Positions 35,376 to 44,516 of a stretch of DNA of 64,000 nt are shown here, piece after piece. Both the position numbers and the translations under genes were made by a program. Numbering within the stretch: position 1 is the stretch's first letter; every line of letters starts with the position of its first letter. Below the pieces are notes generated by a model, which was given only the letters and a program-made list of their open reading frames with translations, made no database searches and was not told the DNA's origin. The stretch lies in contig NZ_JAUSQU010000001.1 of assembly GCF_030811455.1 (NCBI RefSeq), positions 1,612,001-1,676,000 on the forward strand, written 5' to 3'. The stretch is from Streptosporangium lutulentum. GTDB taxonomy: Bacteria > Actinomycetota > Actinomycetes > Streptosporangiales > Streptosporangiaceae.

Positions 35376-36439
35376 CCGAGATCATCGAAACCGTCCAAGC
35401 CGAGGCGATTGAGGAACTGACTCCGTTGCTTGGGCGGCGCAACGCGTGCGCGGCGGCCGGAGTGCCACAGGCCAACTGGTATCGCAAGAACCGCACCAGC
35501 CCCGCCCCGGACCGGCCGAGCATCCCGCGCACGCCGCACCCGGCCGCGCTCTCGCACGGTGAGCGCGAGCGCATCCGCACCGTGCTGAATGAGCGGTTCG
35601 CTGACGCGGCCCCGGCCACGGCGTACTTCACGCTGCTGGACGAGGGCACCTACCTGGCATCCGAATCCACCATGTACCGGATCCTGCGCGAACACGGCGA
35701 GGTCGGCCGCGATCGGCGCCGTCAGGCCACCCACCCGGCCAAGACCATCCCCGAGCTATTCGCCGACGCCCCGAACCGGGTGTGGGCCTGGGATATCACC
35801 AAGCTACGCGGCCCGCACAAGGGCATCTGGTACCACTTGTACACGATCATCGACATCTACAGCCGTTGCGTGGTCGGCTGGATGGTCGCCTCCCGCGAGT
35901 CGGCCGCGCTGGCCAAGCGGCTGATCGCTCAGACCATCATCAAGCAGAAGGTCAACCGTGACGCCCTGACCCTGCATGCCGACCGCGGCAGCTCGATGAA
36001 GTCCAAGACCGTCGCCGAGTTGCTCATCGACCTGGGCGTGGCCAAGTCGCATAGTCGCCCCAAGACATCCAACGACAACCCGCACATCGAGGCGAGCTTC
36101 AAAACGCTCAAGTACTGTCCGGCCTTCCCAGGCCGGTTCGGCTCGATCGAGGACGCCCGCGCCTTCTGCCAGGACTTTTACACCTGGTACAACCAGGAGC
36201 ATTACCACTCCGGGATCGGCTACCACCACCCGGCTGACGCGCATTACGGTCGCGCTGCCGCCGTCCGAGACCGCCGCGCCCACGTCCTGGCCACCGCCCA
36301 AGCCGCCCACCCCGAACGCTTCGCCAGCGGCGGCGCCCCCACCCCTCCCAACCTGCCCGGCCCGACGTGGATCAACAAACCCAAACAGGACCAGACGGAC
36401 GAGCAGAAGGACACACCAGAGAAGCCGACACAGAATTAG
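35372..36439 (+). CDS. IS3-family transposase OrfB (second element, rve integrase core)
   Basis: 355 residues. DDE residues: D in [12 protein letters not shown] in [11 protein letters not shown] and E in [12 protein letters not shown]. The [13 protein letters not shown] motif near the end is typical of IS3-family OrfB. The protein appears full length, with a hydrophilic tail. It is not closely similar to the first element's OrfB, so the two are independent insertions. Confidence 0.9.
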   Translation: MTEIIETVQAEAIEELTPLLGRRNACAAAGVPQANWYRKNRTSPAPDRPSIPRTPHPAALSHGERERIRTVLNERFADAAPATAYFTLLDEGTYLASESTMYRILREHGEVGRDRRRQATHPAKTIPELFADAPNRVWAWDITKLRGPHKGIWYHLYTIIDIYSRCVVGWMVASRESAALAKRLIAQTIIKQKVNRDALTLHADRGSSMKSKTVAELLIDLGVAKSHSRPKTSNDNPHIEASFKTLKYCPAFPGRFGSIEDARAFCQDFYTWYNQEHYHSGIGYHHPADAHYGRAAAVRDRRAHVLATAQAAHPERFASGGAPTPPNLPGPTWINKPKQDQTDEQKDTPEKPTQN

Positions 36440-36469
36440 CCCAGCTCAACTGCCTTGATCAAATTGACA

Positions 36470-37402
36470 GGTTCCGCCATCAGTCAGGCCATAGACCTGT
36501 CTGAGCGGGATGCCGAAACGTTCCTCCCAGCCTCGTTGCCACTCTGGCATGGGAACTCCCCAGGCCAGCCTGACCCGGTGATCGCGGTCTCTGTCACTGG
36601 GCGGTTGTTTCCACAGGATCGTCAGCGTCGCACCCATAAAGTTGAAAATGGACACGTCGAAGGCCCTGACGTCGTTCCAGAACCGTGAGGCGCTGAAGCG
36701 GCGGCCAAGCACGGCGGTACCACGACAGGCCAGGGCGGCCACGACAGTCAGGGTGGCGGCGTCGATGTGGAAGAGCGGGAAGGGGCAGTAGAGGACGTCG
36801 TCGGGGAGCAGGCCCATGTAGGTGGCGTGCAACTGTCCCTGCCTGGCCAGGTAACGATGGGACAGCACACATGCCTTGGAGGCGCCGGTCGTGCCGGAGG
36901 TGAACAGCAGGGTGGCCGCGGCGAGGTCGTCGACCTCGGCAGGCGGGCACCGGTCAGTGCAGTGTTGATAGTCGGCCAGGTCGTCGAACCGCTGTTCACC
37001 TGCGATGCCGTTGACGACAACCCGCTTCAGCTCAGGAAGCTGATCGAGCACGGGCGTGACGACCGGAAGGAATTTGGCGTCGGTGACCAGCACCGAAGCC
37101 TCGGCCACCCGCACCGCCTGGGTCAGATGCTCCCCGAGCAGAGCGGTGTTGAGCGGAGCGTGGACGGCACCAAGGCGCGCCAGGGCGAACCAGACGAGAA
37201 CCTGATCGAGGCTGTTGTGCATCAGCAAAGCGACACAACTGCCTGCGCCTACACCAATTCGGGCGAAGGCGGTTGCGAGCCCGGCCGACCGCTGCTCGAC
37301 CTGGCAGTAGGTCAGGTCTCCTTCATACGTGCGGAGGAAGACGGCATCAGGGGTGCCGGCTGCCGCATGGGTGAGCATCGCGGTGATGGTGGATCCTTGC
37401 AT
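36470..37402 (-). pseudogene. 3'-truncated AMP-forming acyl-CoA ligase
   Basis: 311 codons remain from an ATG at 37402 before the frame runs into the IS at 36469 and stops after about eight foreign codons. Adenylate-forming motifs are present: the P-loop TLLFTSGTTGASKACVLSH and the A5-like VYGLTDGGT. The last about 200 residues, with the hinge and the catalytic lysine, are missing, so the enzyme should be inactive. The start overlaps the amidohydrolase stop as TGATG, showing operon organisation. Confidence 0.83.
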
Positions 37403-38271
37403 CACTGCGACGCCCCCATGAGCCCGAAGAGGCGGGAGGCATTGTCGTGGAAGAGCGCTTGCAGTGCCGCATCCGGCAGTCCCGATGCGCGCCACTCCGT
37501 GATGGCGCGAGCCGGAGACATCATGGGCCAGTCGCTGCCGTAGAGAACCTGATCACGTAGCACATTGGGCATCATGCCGAACAGCGTGTCCCACCCGGTC
37601 CCCGCCCTGGCGACGTACTTCGGCGCCAGAGCACCGAACTCCAGATAAACCGTCGGGTGACGGCGTGCCACCGCGCAGTACTCCGTCACCCAGGGCCAGC
37701 CGGCGTGGCAGGCGATCAGAGTCAGGTCGGGGAAGTCGCAGGCCACCTGGTCCAGCAGTTCCGGCCGCTCATGACGCAGAGGGTGCAGGCGACTGTAGGT
37801 GACGCCCGTATGTACCGCGACGATCAGCCCGAGCTCTTCCGCCCGGGAGTACATCGGGTAAAGGCGGCGGTCGTCGATGTCGAGCCCGAAGAACGCCGGC
37901 TGGAGTGTGATCCCGAGCAGCCCGAGGCCGGCGATCGAGGCTGTCTGCCGGGAGATCTGGGTCGGCCGGGCATCGGCGATGTCGACGCATCCGATGCCTG
38001 TGAACCGGCCGGGATGTTCGGCCAGAACCTGGCACAGCGCTTCGTTGAGGGCGTCCGCCGATTCACCGCCCTCAGACTCGGCGTGCATGACCGCCTGGTC
38101 GATGCCCTCGTCCTCCATGACCTGGAGCAAGTCAGCGAAACGGCCGGTGTTCATCTTGTCGGTCAGCTGCAGGACCTTGTCGTACTGCTCGGTCTGCCGT
38201 CTGGGGGCGGCATAGGTCTGACTGGGGCGTAGCTCCTGCGGGAGCCGTACCCGGGCGTCGATGATGCTCAT
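37402..38271 (-). CDS. Amidohydrolase-2-family metal-dependent hydrolase/decarboxylase
   Basis: 289 residues. It has an amidohydrolase-2 TIM barrel with HAGWPWVTEYCAVARRHPTVYLE, the typical strand carrying the metal histidine, and LYGSDWPMMSP near the end with the conserved aspartate. The N-terminal H-x-H is not obvious. Relatives include ACMSD-like decarboxylases and hydrolases acting on aromatic breakdown products. It overlaps the TetR gene stop as ATGA and is followed by an acyl-CoA ligase, so the operon looks catabolic. The substrate is unknown. Confidence 0.83.
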   Translation of the reverse strand: MSIIDARVRLPQELRPSQTYAAPRRQTEQYDKVLQLTDKMNTGRFADLLQVMEDEGIDQAVMHAESEGGESADALNEALCQVLAEHPGRFTGIGCVDIADARPTQISRQTASIAGLGLLGITLQPAFFGLDIDDRRLYPMYSRAEELGLIVAVHTGVTYSRLHPLRHERPELLDQVACDFPDLTLIACHAGWPWVTEYCAVARRHPTVYLEFGALAPKYVARAGTGWDTLFGMMPNVLRDQVLYGSDWPMMSPARAITEWRASGLPDAALQALFHDNASRLFGLMGASQ

Positions 38272-38933
38272 TCTGCGGCTTCCGTTCCGTGCGGGTAATC
38301 GGTGATCGGCTCGCTGGCCAGCTGAATCGGGGCCGGCAATTCTCCTGACTCCTCCCGGCTCACGGGCGGCATCCCGACGAGGCGGCAGACGAGCTCGACG
38401 AACTGGTCCTGGACCTCGGTGATGTCCAGTCGCCCGTCGGGCCGGTACCAATTGGCGACGCCGTTGCACATCTCCAGGAGCGCCAGGCGGGTGATGCGCA
38501 GATCGGTGAGGTGGAAGACACCGGTGCGTGCGCCGCGCTCGATGACCTCGGCGAAGATCGACTCGTAGTCATCGCGGAGGCCGATCAGGGCCTCGTGGTC
38601 GTGCGATCTCAGGGCGCGGATCTCTTGGTCGGTCACCTTGGCCGTGAGCGGGTTGAGCGCGCACAACCCCACATGCGTCCGTACCAGGCGGGCCAGCTGC
38701 ATGCCGGGGTCGGCGGACGTGCTGGTCGCGTCGAGCGCGGAGCGCAGCAACTGTTCAAGGCATGATCGCATGATGCCGGTGAGAACCTCCTCCTTGCTCC
38801 CGGCGTAGTGGTACAGGGTCGCGGAGTTGATGCCCACGGCACGCCCGAGTTCGCGGATGCCGGTCGCGGCGTACCCCTTCTGGGCAAACAGGCGAACCGC
38901 CGCCTGCTGGATCTCCTCAAGCCTCATGAACAT
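38268..38933 (-). CDS. TetR-family transcriptional regulator
   Basis: 221 residues. The N-terminal helix-turn-helix is typical (AAVRLFAQKGYAATGIRELGRAVGINSATLYHY split over helices 1-3), followed by a helical ligand-binding domain. The start is ATG 38933 or ATG 38927; neither has a good ribosome site. It is the first gene of the operon with the amidohydrolase and the broken ligase. A perfect palindrome lies directly before the start, suggesting autoregulation and control of the catabolic genes by a pathway ligand such as an acyl-CoA (inference). Confidence 0.9.
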   Translation of the reverse strand: MFMRLEEIQQAAVRLFAQKGYAATGIRELGRAVGINSATLYHYAGSKEEVLTGIMRSCLEQLLRSALDATSTSADPGMQLARLVRTHVGLCALNPLTAKVTDQEIRALRSHDHEALIGLRDDYESIFAEVIERGARTGVFHLTDLRITRLALLEMCNGVANWYRPDGRLDITEVQDQFVELVCRLVGMPPVSREESGELPAPIQLASEPITDYPHGTEAAE

Positions 38934-38938
38934 TCCCA

Positions 38939-38952
38939 ATCAATCGATTGAT
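38939..38952. promoter_or_regulatory. 14-bp palindrome, candidate TetR operator
   Basis: ATCAATCGATTGAT is a perfect palindrome located six bases before the TetR start, next to a TATCTA that could be the -10. The position fits an autorepression site. Confidence 0.6.
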
Positions 38953-39118
38953 AGATACTGAATCATCGGCGGCGATGTTGGTCAAGCACGATGCAAGAGC
39001 ATCGGATGCCGATCAGGTGGGTGCATCTCGATCGATGGATACGGCATATAGCAGCTGTGGTGGGTCCAAGGTGATTGCACACACCTGATCGCATCTGGCC
39101 CCGGCCGGGTCGGAGGCG

Positions 39119-39235
39119 TCAGGCAGCCAGGCCCAGGTGGGTGTCCATGTCGATCTGGATGGTGCCGTACAGGTTGGCGTGCGACCAGAACAGCGGCGAT
39201 AGGGTGCGCCGATCGGCGTCGGTGAGCCGGTCGGC
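39119..39235 (-). pseudogene. C-terminal remnant of a Tn3-family transposase
   Basis: About 38 codons ending at a stop read LTDADRRTLSPLFWSHANLYG and then QIDMDTHLGLAA. This resembles the extreme C-terminus of actinobacterial Tn3-family transposases (LTPLFW.H.NPYG..DLD). Nothing of the rest follows upstream in the same frame. Confidence 0.45.
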
Positions 39236-39245
39236 CCCCGAATCT

Positions 39246-39371
39246 CGGGAGAAGGTACGGCTCCAGACCTCGGCTCTCCGCGACAACGCCACCCTGGTCG
39301 GCGCGGCCGAGCTCGCCTTCTCCGACGCACTGGCCAGCCCCCTGGAAGTACTCGCCCGCATGACGTCGTAG
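39246..39371 (+). pseudogene. Possible C-terminal remnant of a ROK-family regulator
   Basis: About 40 codons ending at TAG read ...TSALRDNATLVGAAELAFSDA, then LASPLEVLARMTS. This is like the end of ROK-family repressors (ALGDNA.LVGAAELAF). No upstream domain is recognisable in the same frame, and it abuts the Tn3 remnant on the opposite strand. Confidence 0.35.
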
Positions 39372-40100
39372 TCCGGTCGCACGCCGGAGTCCGGCGCTCG
39401 CCTCCGCAGCCGGCAGCCTGCCCACCCCGGTCGCGGTCCACCGTCTGCGCCAGGTCACCCTGGCAGGACTACGTCCCGCGCCTGACCTGAGATGAACCCC
39501 CGGACCGGTAGCCCTCCCAAGCAACCAACGGGCAACTGTCTGGAAGTGTGGCCGATCCGTGCAAGAGACCGGCCACACGCCGGGTGGGGCCAACAGGAAC
39601 CGTAGAGCAGGCCCCCGCAACACGCGCAGACCTTCCGGGGAAGTCCGTGTCCTGGCCCGCCGCGGCTGGCTGACCTTCGACGGCGAGTCGGGGCCGATGG
39701 CCCCCGGACCAGCGCTGGGCGCCATCGGGGCACGCAGCCGGGCGGAGGTGGATCGGTCGGCGGCCGAACTCATCCCGGTCGGCATCGGCATCGCCATCGA
39801 GTTCATGGCCACGGCTTGCGGGCCTCGCTGGAACAGCACGGCCTGCTGCCGGGGACGATCAAGAGTCTGCTGACCAATGCGACCCGGGGCTTCACGACAC
39901 TCTACGAACAGGTGTGGGACTCCACCGGGCCAGAGCCGGACCTGCCCGCCCTGTCAGAGGACGATCTGACCGCGCTCGATGAAGAGATCGGCGACCCGTC
40001 GGCTATGCCGCTGAGAACGGGCGTTCCGCTGCCGGCGAGGGTCACTAACACGGACACCGCACACAACTGTCAGACTTCCTCCGATAGTGGTCATGTTGGG
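39372..40100. other. Decayed sequence without a recognisable intact gene
   Basis: Frames here change every 50-150 bases. A plus-strand stretch near 39823-40010 (HGLRASLEQHGLLPGTIKSLL, then TRGFTTLYEQVW) looks protein-like but has no family that I recognise and no start. The region lies between transposon remnants. Confidence 0.5.
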
Positions 40101-41016
40101 TGTTCAGCGTGCCGCTGGTACATCCGAGGCACCTTCATCCCTAAGAAGGCGCGGTGGGATCCCCAGAAGCAGATTCGCGAGGACTACGGGTACACCGCGT
40201 TCGAGGCCGAGCAGTGGTTCTCCCTGGCGTTCTGGGTGTACCGGCGGGCGTGGACGACCAACGAACGCCCGATCGTGCTGTTTGACCTGGCCACCCACCG
40301 CCTGGATCAGGCCAAGATCCTGCTGCCCGGGGTCGCCACCCTGGAACGGATGATCGCCTCGCTGCGCGAACGCGCCGCGCTGCGCCAGTACAAGATCCTG
40401 GCCGCCGTGCCCAACCCCCACCAGCAGGCCGGGCTGGAGGACCTGGTGGTCGTCGAGGACGGCAGGCGGGTGTCCAGTCGTTGCGCCGCCACGAGGTGTT
40501 CGTGCCCGGTCTGCACAAGTGGGGCGACCCGACCGCCGGCCTGCTGGCCGGGGAAGCCTGGGAGAAGGCACGCCCGAACATCTGCCATGACCTGGGCCTG
40601 TTACCGCAGCCAGGCGTCGATGTGAAACGGTGGGCGAGCAGCCTGAACTTCGCCTACAAGCAACTCGCCGCCGGCCTGTCCGGCGACGACGTACGCAACG
40701 ACTGGGTGCGCATCGAGACCGACTCCACCGGCAAGGACCGCCTGGTGCTCACCGGCCTGGAGAAACTCGATGAGCCCGCCTCCCTCACCGCGCTGCGCGC
40801 CGACGTCGACGCCCGCATCCCGGTTGTGGACCTGTCCGAGGCGGTCCTGGAGGTGCGTGGTCCAACCTGCGCACCAAGGTCTTCACCTTCGCCGTCGGCG
40901 GTATCGACGAGCTCACCGGCCTGATCAAGAACCGGCTCAAATCCATGCAGTACCGGCCCGACCTGCTGGACGGCTTCATCGCCGAGACCGGGCTCGTGAT
41001 CTCCGACCTGGCATAA
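40101..41016 (+). pseudogene. Frameshifted and internally deleted Tn3-family transposase remnant
   Basis: Three pieces in different frames. Piece 1 (to about 40480), including FWVYRRAWTTNERPIVLFDLA and KILLPGVATLERMIASLRER, matches the N-terminal DUF4158-type region of Tn3 transposases. Piece 2 (about 40481-40860: RRHEVFVPGLHKWGDPTAGLL, LVLTGLEKLDEPASLTALRA) matches the middle. Piece 3 (to TAA at 41014-41016) reads TKVFTFAVGGIDELTGLI and is not clearly Tn3. The DDE catalytic half is absent, so the element is dead. Confidence 0.6.
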
Positions 41017-41574
41017 CCCCCAGCTTTCTTGCTCAGTACGGCCGCACGACCGTGGCGGGGAGGATCCGACCGGGACCGAGGAGGGAATTCTTTCCGGTAT
41101 TCGACGCCCGGGGAAATGCCCCTGCCCGGGAAACGCGTCGCCCTGTTAAATGCCTGGCGTCCGGCGAATCCCACGTCTACCGTGGGAAGCGATCAGAACA
41201 GGGACACCGTCTCGATTCCCCGTCGTGACAATCGCCGGCCAGGCGTCATGGGGGAAGGCGGCGGCACTTCCACACATCAATTCTCTTCGACTCCGGAAAG
41301 GCGTGATAATCACATGGTCGGAAGGGAGGTGAAGCGGCCAGCCTCCGTCGCCGTGAGAATTCATTCACGACGGCGGGAGCGACCGACCCACGGAAAAGAA
41401 AGGCCGGAAATCCTTTTTCATGAGACCCCGGAGACGATCGTGAGGGAATTCGTGATCGAAGTTCCCGCCGGACACGTCGTACGCCGGTTCTGAGGGAATC
41501 TTCCAGCGCCCGCCGCCCCGGGCGACGGATCTCCGGCAGCACCCGTGACGCATCCCGCCAGGCGGGAAGGCCAC
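41017..41574. other. Gap before the tRNA gene with one weak small frame
   Basis: A 59-codon frame (41314-41493, ATG start, ending ETIVREFVIEVPAGHVVRRF) looks protein-like but has no recognised family or clear ribosome site, so I do not call it a gene. Nothing else is supported. It separates the transposon graveyard from the tRNA-Gly gene. Confidence 0.4.
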
Positions 41575-41646
41575 GCCGCAGAGGCCGAACCGGTAAGGCA
41601 GCCGGCTTCCACCCGGCAGGACGGGGTTCGAGCCCCCGCTGCGGCT
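41575..41646 (+). tRNA. tRNA-Gly(UCC), atypical
   Basis: A full cloverleaf can be drawn by hand. Acceptor stem 41575-41581/41639-41645 (GCCGCAG/CTGCGGC); D stem GCC/GGC (41584-41586/41597-41599) with G18-G19 and A14, A21; anticodon stem GCCGG/CCGGC with loop CTTCCAC and anticodon TCC at 41608-41610; T stem CGGGG/CCCCG with loop TTCGAGC; discriminator T73. The G1-C72, C2-G71 and U73 identity set fits bacterial glycyl-tRNA synthetase. Oddities: position 8 is A rather than the near-invariant U, the variable loop has only four bases, and CCA is not encoded. It could be an accessory isoacceptor or a decaying copy. Confidence 0.65.
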
Positions 41647-41929
41647 CCGCCCTGAAAGAAGAGGGCCACGGGACCGGGACTCGGCGAAGGGAGTGGCGAC
41701 CCTCGCCAGGTCGGCGGTTCCACCATGCGTCCGGTACGGCTCACGCCAACCGGGCCGGACGCGGAGGACAACGCAGGTCGACGGGCGGAGCGGGTGCTCG
41801 GATCCCACCCTCTCCGCCCGGCCGCGTCAGCCGCCGAGCCGAAGCGTCCGCCGAAGGCGCCCGGCAGGACGGAAGGTGTCGCTGGAGCGGCGACGTACGG
41901 TTCGAGCGCGTCCGCGAGAGAATAGGCGA

Positions 41930-42922
41930 ATGGACCAGCCGCCTGTGATCGACGTCAGCGCCCTGGTGAACGGCGAGTCCGACGCCCGGCGCGAACGGGC
42001 CGCCCGCGAGATCGGGCAGGCGTGCCGCGACAGCGGGTTCTTCTACATCTCCGGCCACGGGGTTCCGTCTTCGCTGCTCGAACGCCTCGACCGGGCCGCT
42101 CGCCGCTTCTTCGAGCTGCCCCTCCACCAGAAGATGGAGATCTCCATGGACCGGGGAGGTCGCGCCTGGCGGGGGTTCTTCCCCGTGGGCGGCGAGCTCA
42201 CCTCCGGTCGCCCGGACCTGAAGGAGGGCGTCTACTTCGGCGCCGAGCTGCCGGAAGGCGACCCGCGCGCCGGTACACCGCTCCACGGCCGCAACCTCTT
42301 TCCCGCGCAGGTGCCCGAGCTGGGCGAAGCGGTCCTGGAGTACATCGACACCCTGACCGGCCTCGCCCAGTCGGTCATGCGCGGTGTCGCGCTCAGCCTC
42401 GGGCTGGCGGAGGACTATTTCGTGGCCGGCTACACAGCCGATCCCACCGTGCTGTTCCGGATCTTCCACTATCCGCCGGCTCCGCCCGCCTCCGACGAGT
42501 GGGGCGTGGGTGAGCACACCGACTACGGCCTGCTCACTCTGCTGGCCCAGGACCGGAACGGCGGCCTGCAGGTCCGGGCGAGGACGGGCTGGATCGAGGC
42601 TCCGCCGATCCCCGGCACCTTCGTCTGCAACCTCGGCGACATGCTCGACAGGCTCACCGGTGGCCTCTACCGGTCGACTCCGCACCGGGTCAGGAACGTG
42701 AGCGGTCACGAGCGGCTGTCGTTCCCCTTCTTCTTTGACCCCGGCTGGGACGACGAGGTGCCCCCGCTTCCCTCGCGGGCCGCCGGTTCGCCGGGCGCGC
42801 CCGAAGGCGGCCCGGCCCGGTGGGACGGTCAGGATTTACGCGCCTTCACCGGTACCTACGGCGAATACCTCCTCGGCAAGGTCTCCAAGGTGTTCCCGCA
42901 GTTACGCCAGGACGTCCTCTGA
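41930..42922 (+). CDS. 2-oxoglutarate/Fe(II)-dependent dioxygenase, isopenicillin-N-synthase-like family
   Basis: 330 residues. The N-terminal DIOX_N region ([26 protein letters not shown]) precedes the jelly-roll. Iron ligands are His196 and Asp198 (GEHTDYGLL) and His252 (STPHRVRN). The Arg262-x-Ser264 pair (ERLSFPFF) binds 2-oxoglutarate or a similar carboxylate. Such enzymes hydroxylate, desaturate or cyclise small molecules; the substrate is not evident. The ATG at 41930 starts the family homology; the longer open frame upstream overlaps no family region. It is monocistronic. Confidence 0.87.
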   Translation: MDQPPVIDVSALVNGESDARRERAAREIGQACRDSGFFYISGHGVPSSLLERLDRAARRFFELPLHQKMEISMDRGGRAWRGFFPVGGELTSGRPDLKEGVYFGAELPEGDPRAGTPLHGRNLFPAQVPELGEAVLEYIDTLTGLAQSVMRGVALSLGLAEDYFVAGYTADPTVLFRIFHYPPAPPASDEWGVGEHTDYGLLTLLAQDRNGGLQVRARTGWIEAPPIPGTFVCNLGDMLDRLTGGLYRSTPHRVRNVSGHERLSFPFFFDPGWDDEVPPLPSRAAGSPGAPEGGPARWDGQDLRAFTGTYGEYLLGKVSKVFPQLRQDVL

Positions 42923-43177
42923 CCACGGCCGTATGCGGCCGGGCCGCTCGCTCCCGGGTTCACGGCGGCTCCGGAGGCCCGCGTCCCGCCGTCCGCGACC
43001 GGGACGAACCGGCCCGTCGCGCGCGGGATCCCCAGGTGCCGGATCGCCGTCGCGCGATCAGCGCGGACGGGCCATGCGCTGTTAACCGCGTGCACGGGTA
43101 GATGTTGACCAACGCTTGTAATCTTTGGCCTTCTCGGGGAGAACGGTCCTGTTGATCCTTCATGAGGAGGTTCGCTG

Positions 43178-44332
43178 ATGGAACGCCGTACATTCCTTCG
43201 TGCCTCGGTGCTCGGCGCGAGCACCGTGGCCTTCACCGGAAGCCTCTGGCAGGGCGCTTTCGCGGCCCCCGCCCAGAACGCCCCCGGTCCCTACGGCGCC
43301 CTGCTGGCCGCCGACGCCAACGGCATCCGGCTTCCGGCGGGATTCACCAGCAAGGTGATCGCCCGCTCCGGGCAGGCGGTCCCCGGTACCTCCTACACCT
43401 GGCACAGCGCCCCGGACGGCGGCGCCTGTTTCGCCGACGGCAGCGGCTGGATCTACGTGTCCAACTCCGAGGTCAACCCCGGCGGAGGCGCCTCGGCGCT
43501 CCGGTTCGACTCCAGCGGCAACGTCGTCTCCGCGAACTCGATCCTGTCGGGCACCCGGCAGAACTGCGCCGGCGGCGCGACGCCGTGGCAGACCTGGCTG
43601 TCGTGCGAGGAGGTCGCTCTCGGGTACGTCTATGAGACCTACCCCTTCGGCGGCGCCGCGGTACGGCGTCCGGCCATGGGCCGCTTCAAGCACGAGGCGG
43701 CGGCGGCCGACCCGGTCCGTAAGGTGATCTACCTGACCGAGGACGAGACCAACGGCCGGTTCTATCGATTCGTCCCGACGACCTGGGGCGACCTGTCCGC
43801 CGGCAGGCTGCAGGTGTTCGTCGCGGGCTCGGCGACCAGCGGCTCCTTCACCTGGGCCGACATCCCCGACCCCGACGGTTCTCCGACCGTGACCCGCAGC
43901 CAGGTCTCGGGCTCCAAGTCCTTCAACGGCGGCGAGGGCTGTTACTACGCCAACAACACGGTCTGGTTCACCACCAAGGGGGACAACCGGGTCTGGCAGG
44001 TCAACCTCGCCGCGGGCACGTACGAACTCGCCTACGACGACAGCCTCGTCAGCCCCGGCACGGCGCCGCTGACCGGCGTGGACAACGTCACCGGTTCGAC
44101 CTTCGGCGACCTCTACGTCGCCGAGGACGGCGGCAACATGGAGATCTGTCTGATCACTCCGGACGACAAGGTCTCCTCGTTCCTGCGGATCAACGGCCAG
44201 GGCTCCTCGGAGATCACCGGCCCGGCCTTCGCCCCCGCCGGCAATCGCCTCTACTTCTCCTCCCAGCGCGGCACGTCCGGCTCCTCTTCAGGGGGGATCA
44301 CCTACTGCGTGACCGGCCCGTTCCGCACCTGA
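43178..44332 (+). CDS. Tat-exported PhoX-like (DUF839) phosphatase-family protein
   Basis: 384 residues. The N-terminus MERRTFLRASVLGAST is a Tat signal, cut near AFAAP. The body is a beta-propeller of the DUF839/PhoX class with segments such as GGGTPW-like GGATPWQTWLSCEE, a stretch typical of the family, and YLTEDETNGRFYRF, carrying acidic residues that bind calcium/iron in PhoX. Likely an extracytoplasmic phosphatase or related propeller enzyme. ATGAGGAGG precedes the ATG. A strong hairpin follows the stop. Confidence 0.85.
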   Translation: MERRTFLRASVLGASTVAFTGSLWQGAFAAPAQNAPGPYGALLAADANGIRLPAGFTSKVIARSGQAVPGTSYTWHSAPDGGACFADGSGWIYVSNSEVNPGGGASALRFDSSGNVVSANSILSGTRQNCAGGATPWQTWLSCEEVALGYVYETYPFGGAAVRRPAMGRFKHEAAAADPVRKVIYLTEDETNGRFYRFVPTTWGDLSAGRLQVFVAGSATSGSFTWADIPDPDGSPTVTRSQVSGSKSFNGGEGCYYANNTVWFTTKGDNRVWQVNLAAGTYELAYDDSLVSPGTAPLTGVDNVTGSTFGDLYVAEDGGNMEICLITPDDKVSSFLRINGQGSSEITGPAFAPAGNRLYFSSQRGTSGSSSGGITYCVTGPFRT

Positions 44333-44340
44333 CGGACGGT

Positions 44341-44375
44341 GCGGGCCGTACGGATCACCGGACCGTACGGCCCGC
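44341..44375 (+). terminator. 13-bp perfect hairpin after the PhoX-like gene
   Basis: 44341-44353 (GCGGGCCGTACGG) pairs perfectly with 44363-44375 around a nine-base loop, nine bases after the stop codon. There is no T-run, as is common in this type of genome. Confidence 0.7.
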
Positions 44376-44516
44376 GCCGCCGCGTCGCCGTCCAGGGCGT
44401 CGTCCAGGGCGGGGCGCCGGCGCGGGAGCCGGAAAATCCCTGATGACCAGGTCTTTTGGGTCACCGTGACGATTGATGGGAAGGGGTGGGGTAGAGGGAG
44501 ACGTCAGGAGGGTGAT

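Larger units (their letters stand above)
34894..36469 (+). mobile_element. Second IS3-family element, about 1.58 kb, flanked by two truncated genes
   Basis: The ends are placed where the two flanking genes stop matching their families. The left end, TGCCAAAATGGACAGAGG, and the complement of the right end, TGTCAATTTGATCAAGG, are weakly similar, with TG..CAA and TG..CA in register. No target duplication is seen (TCCC before, GGTT after). It carries orfA and orfB. Exact ends are uncertain by a few bases. Confidence 0.75.
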
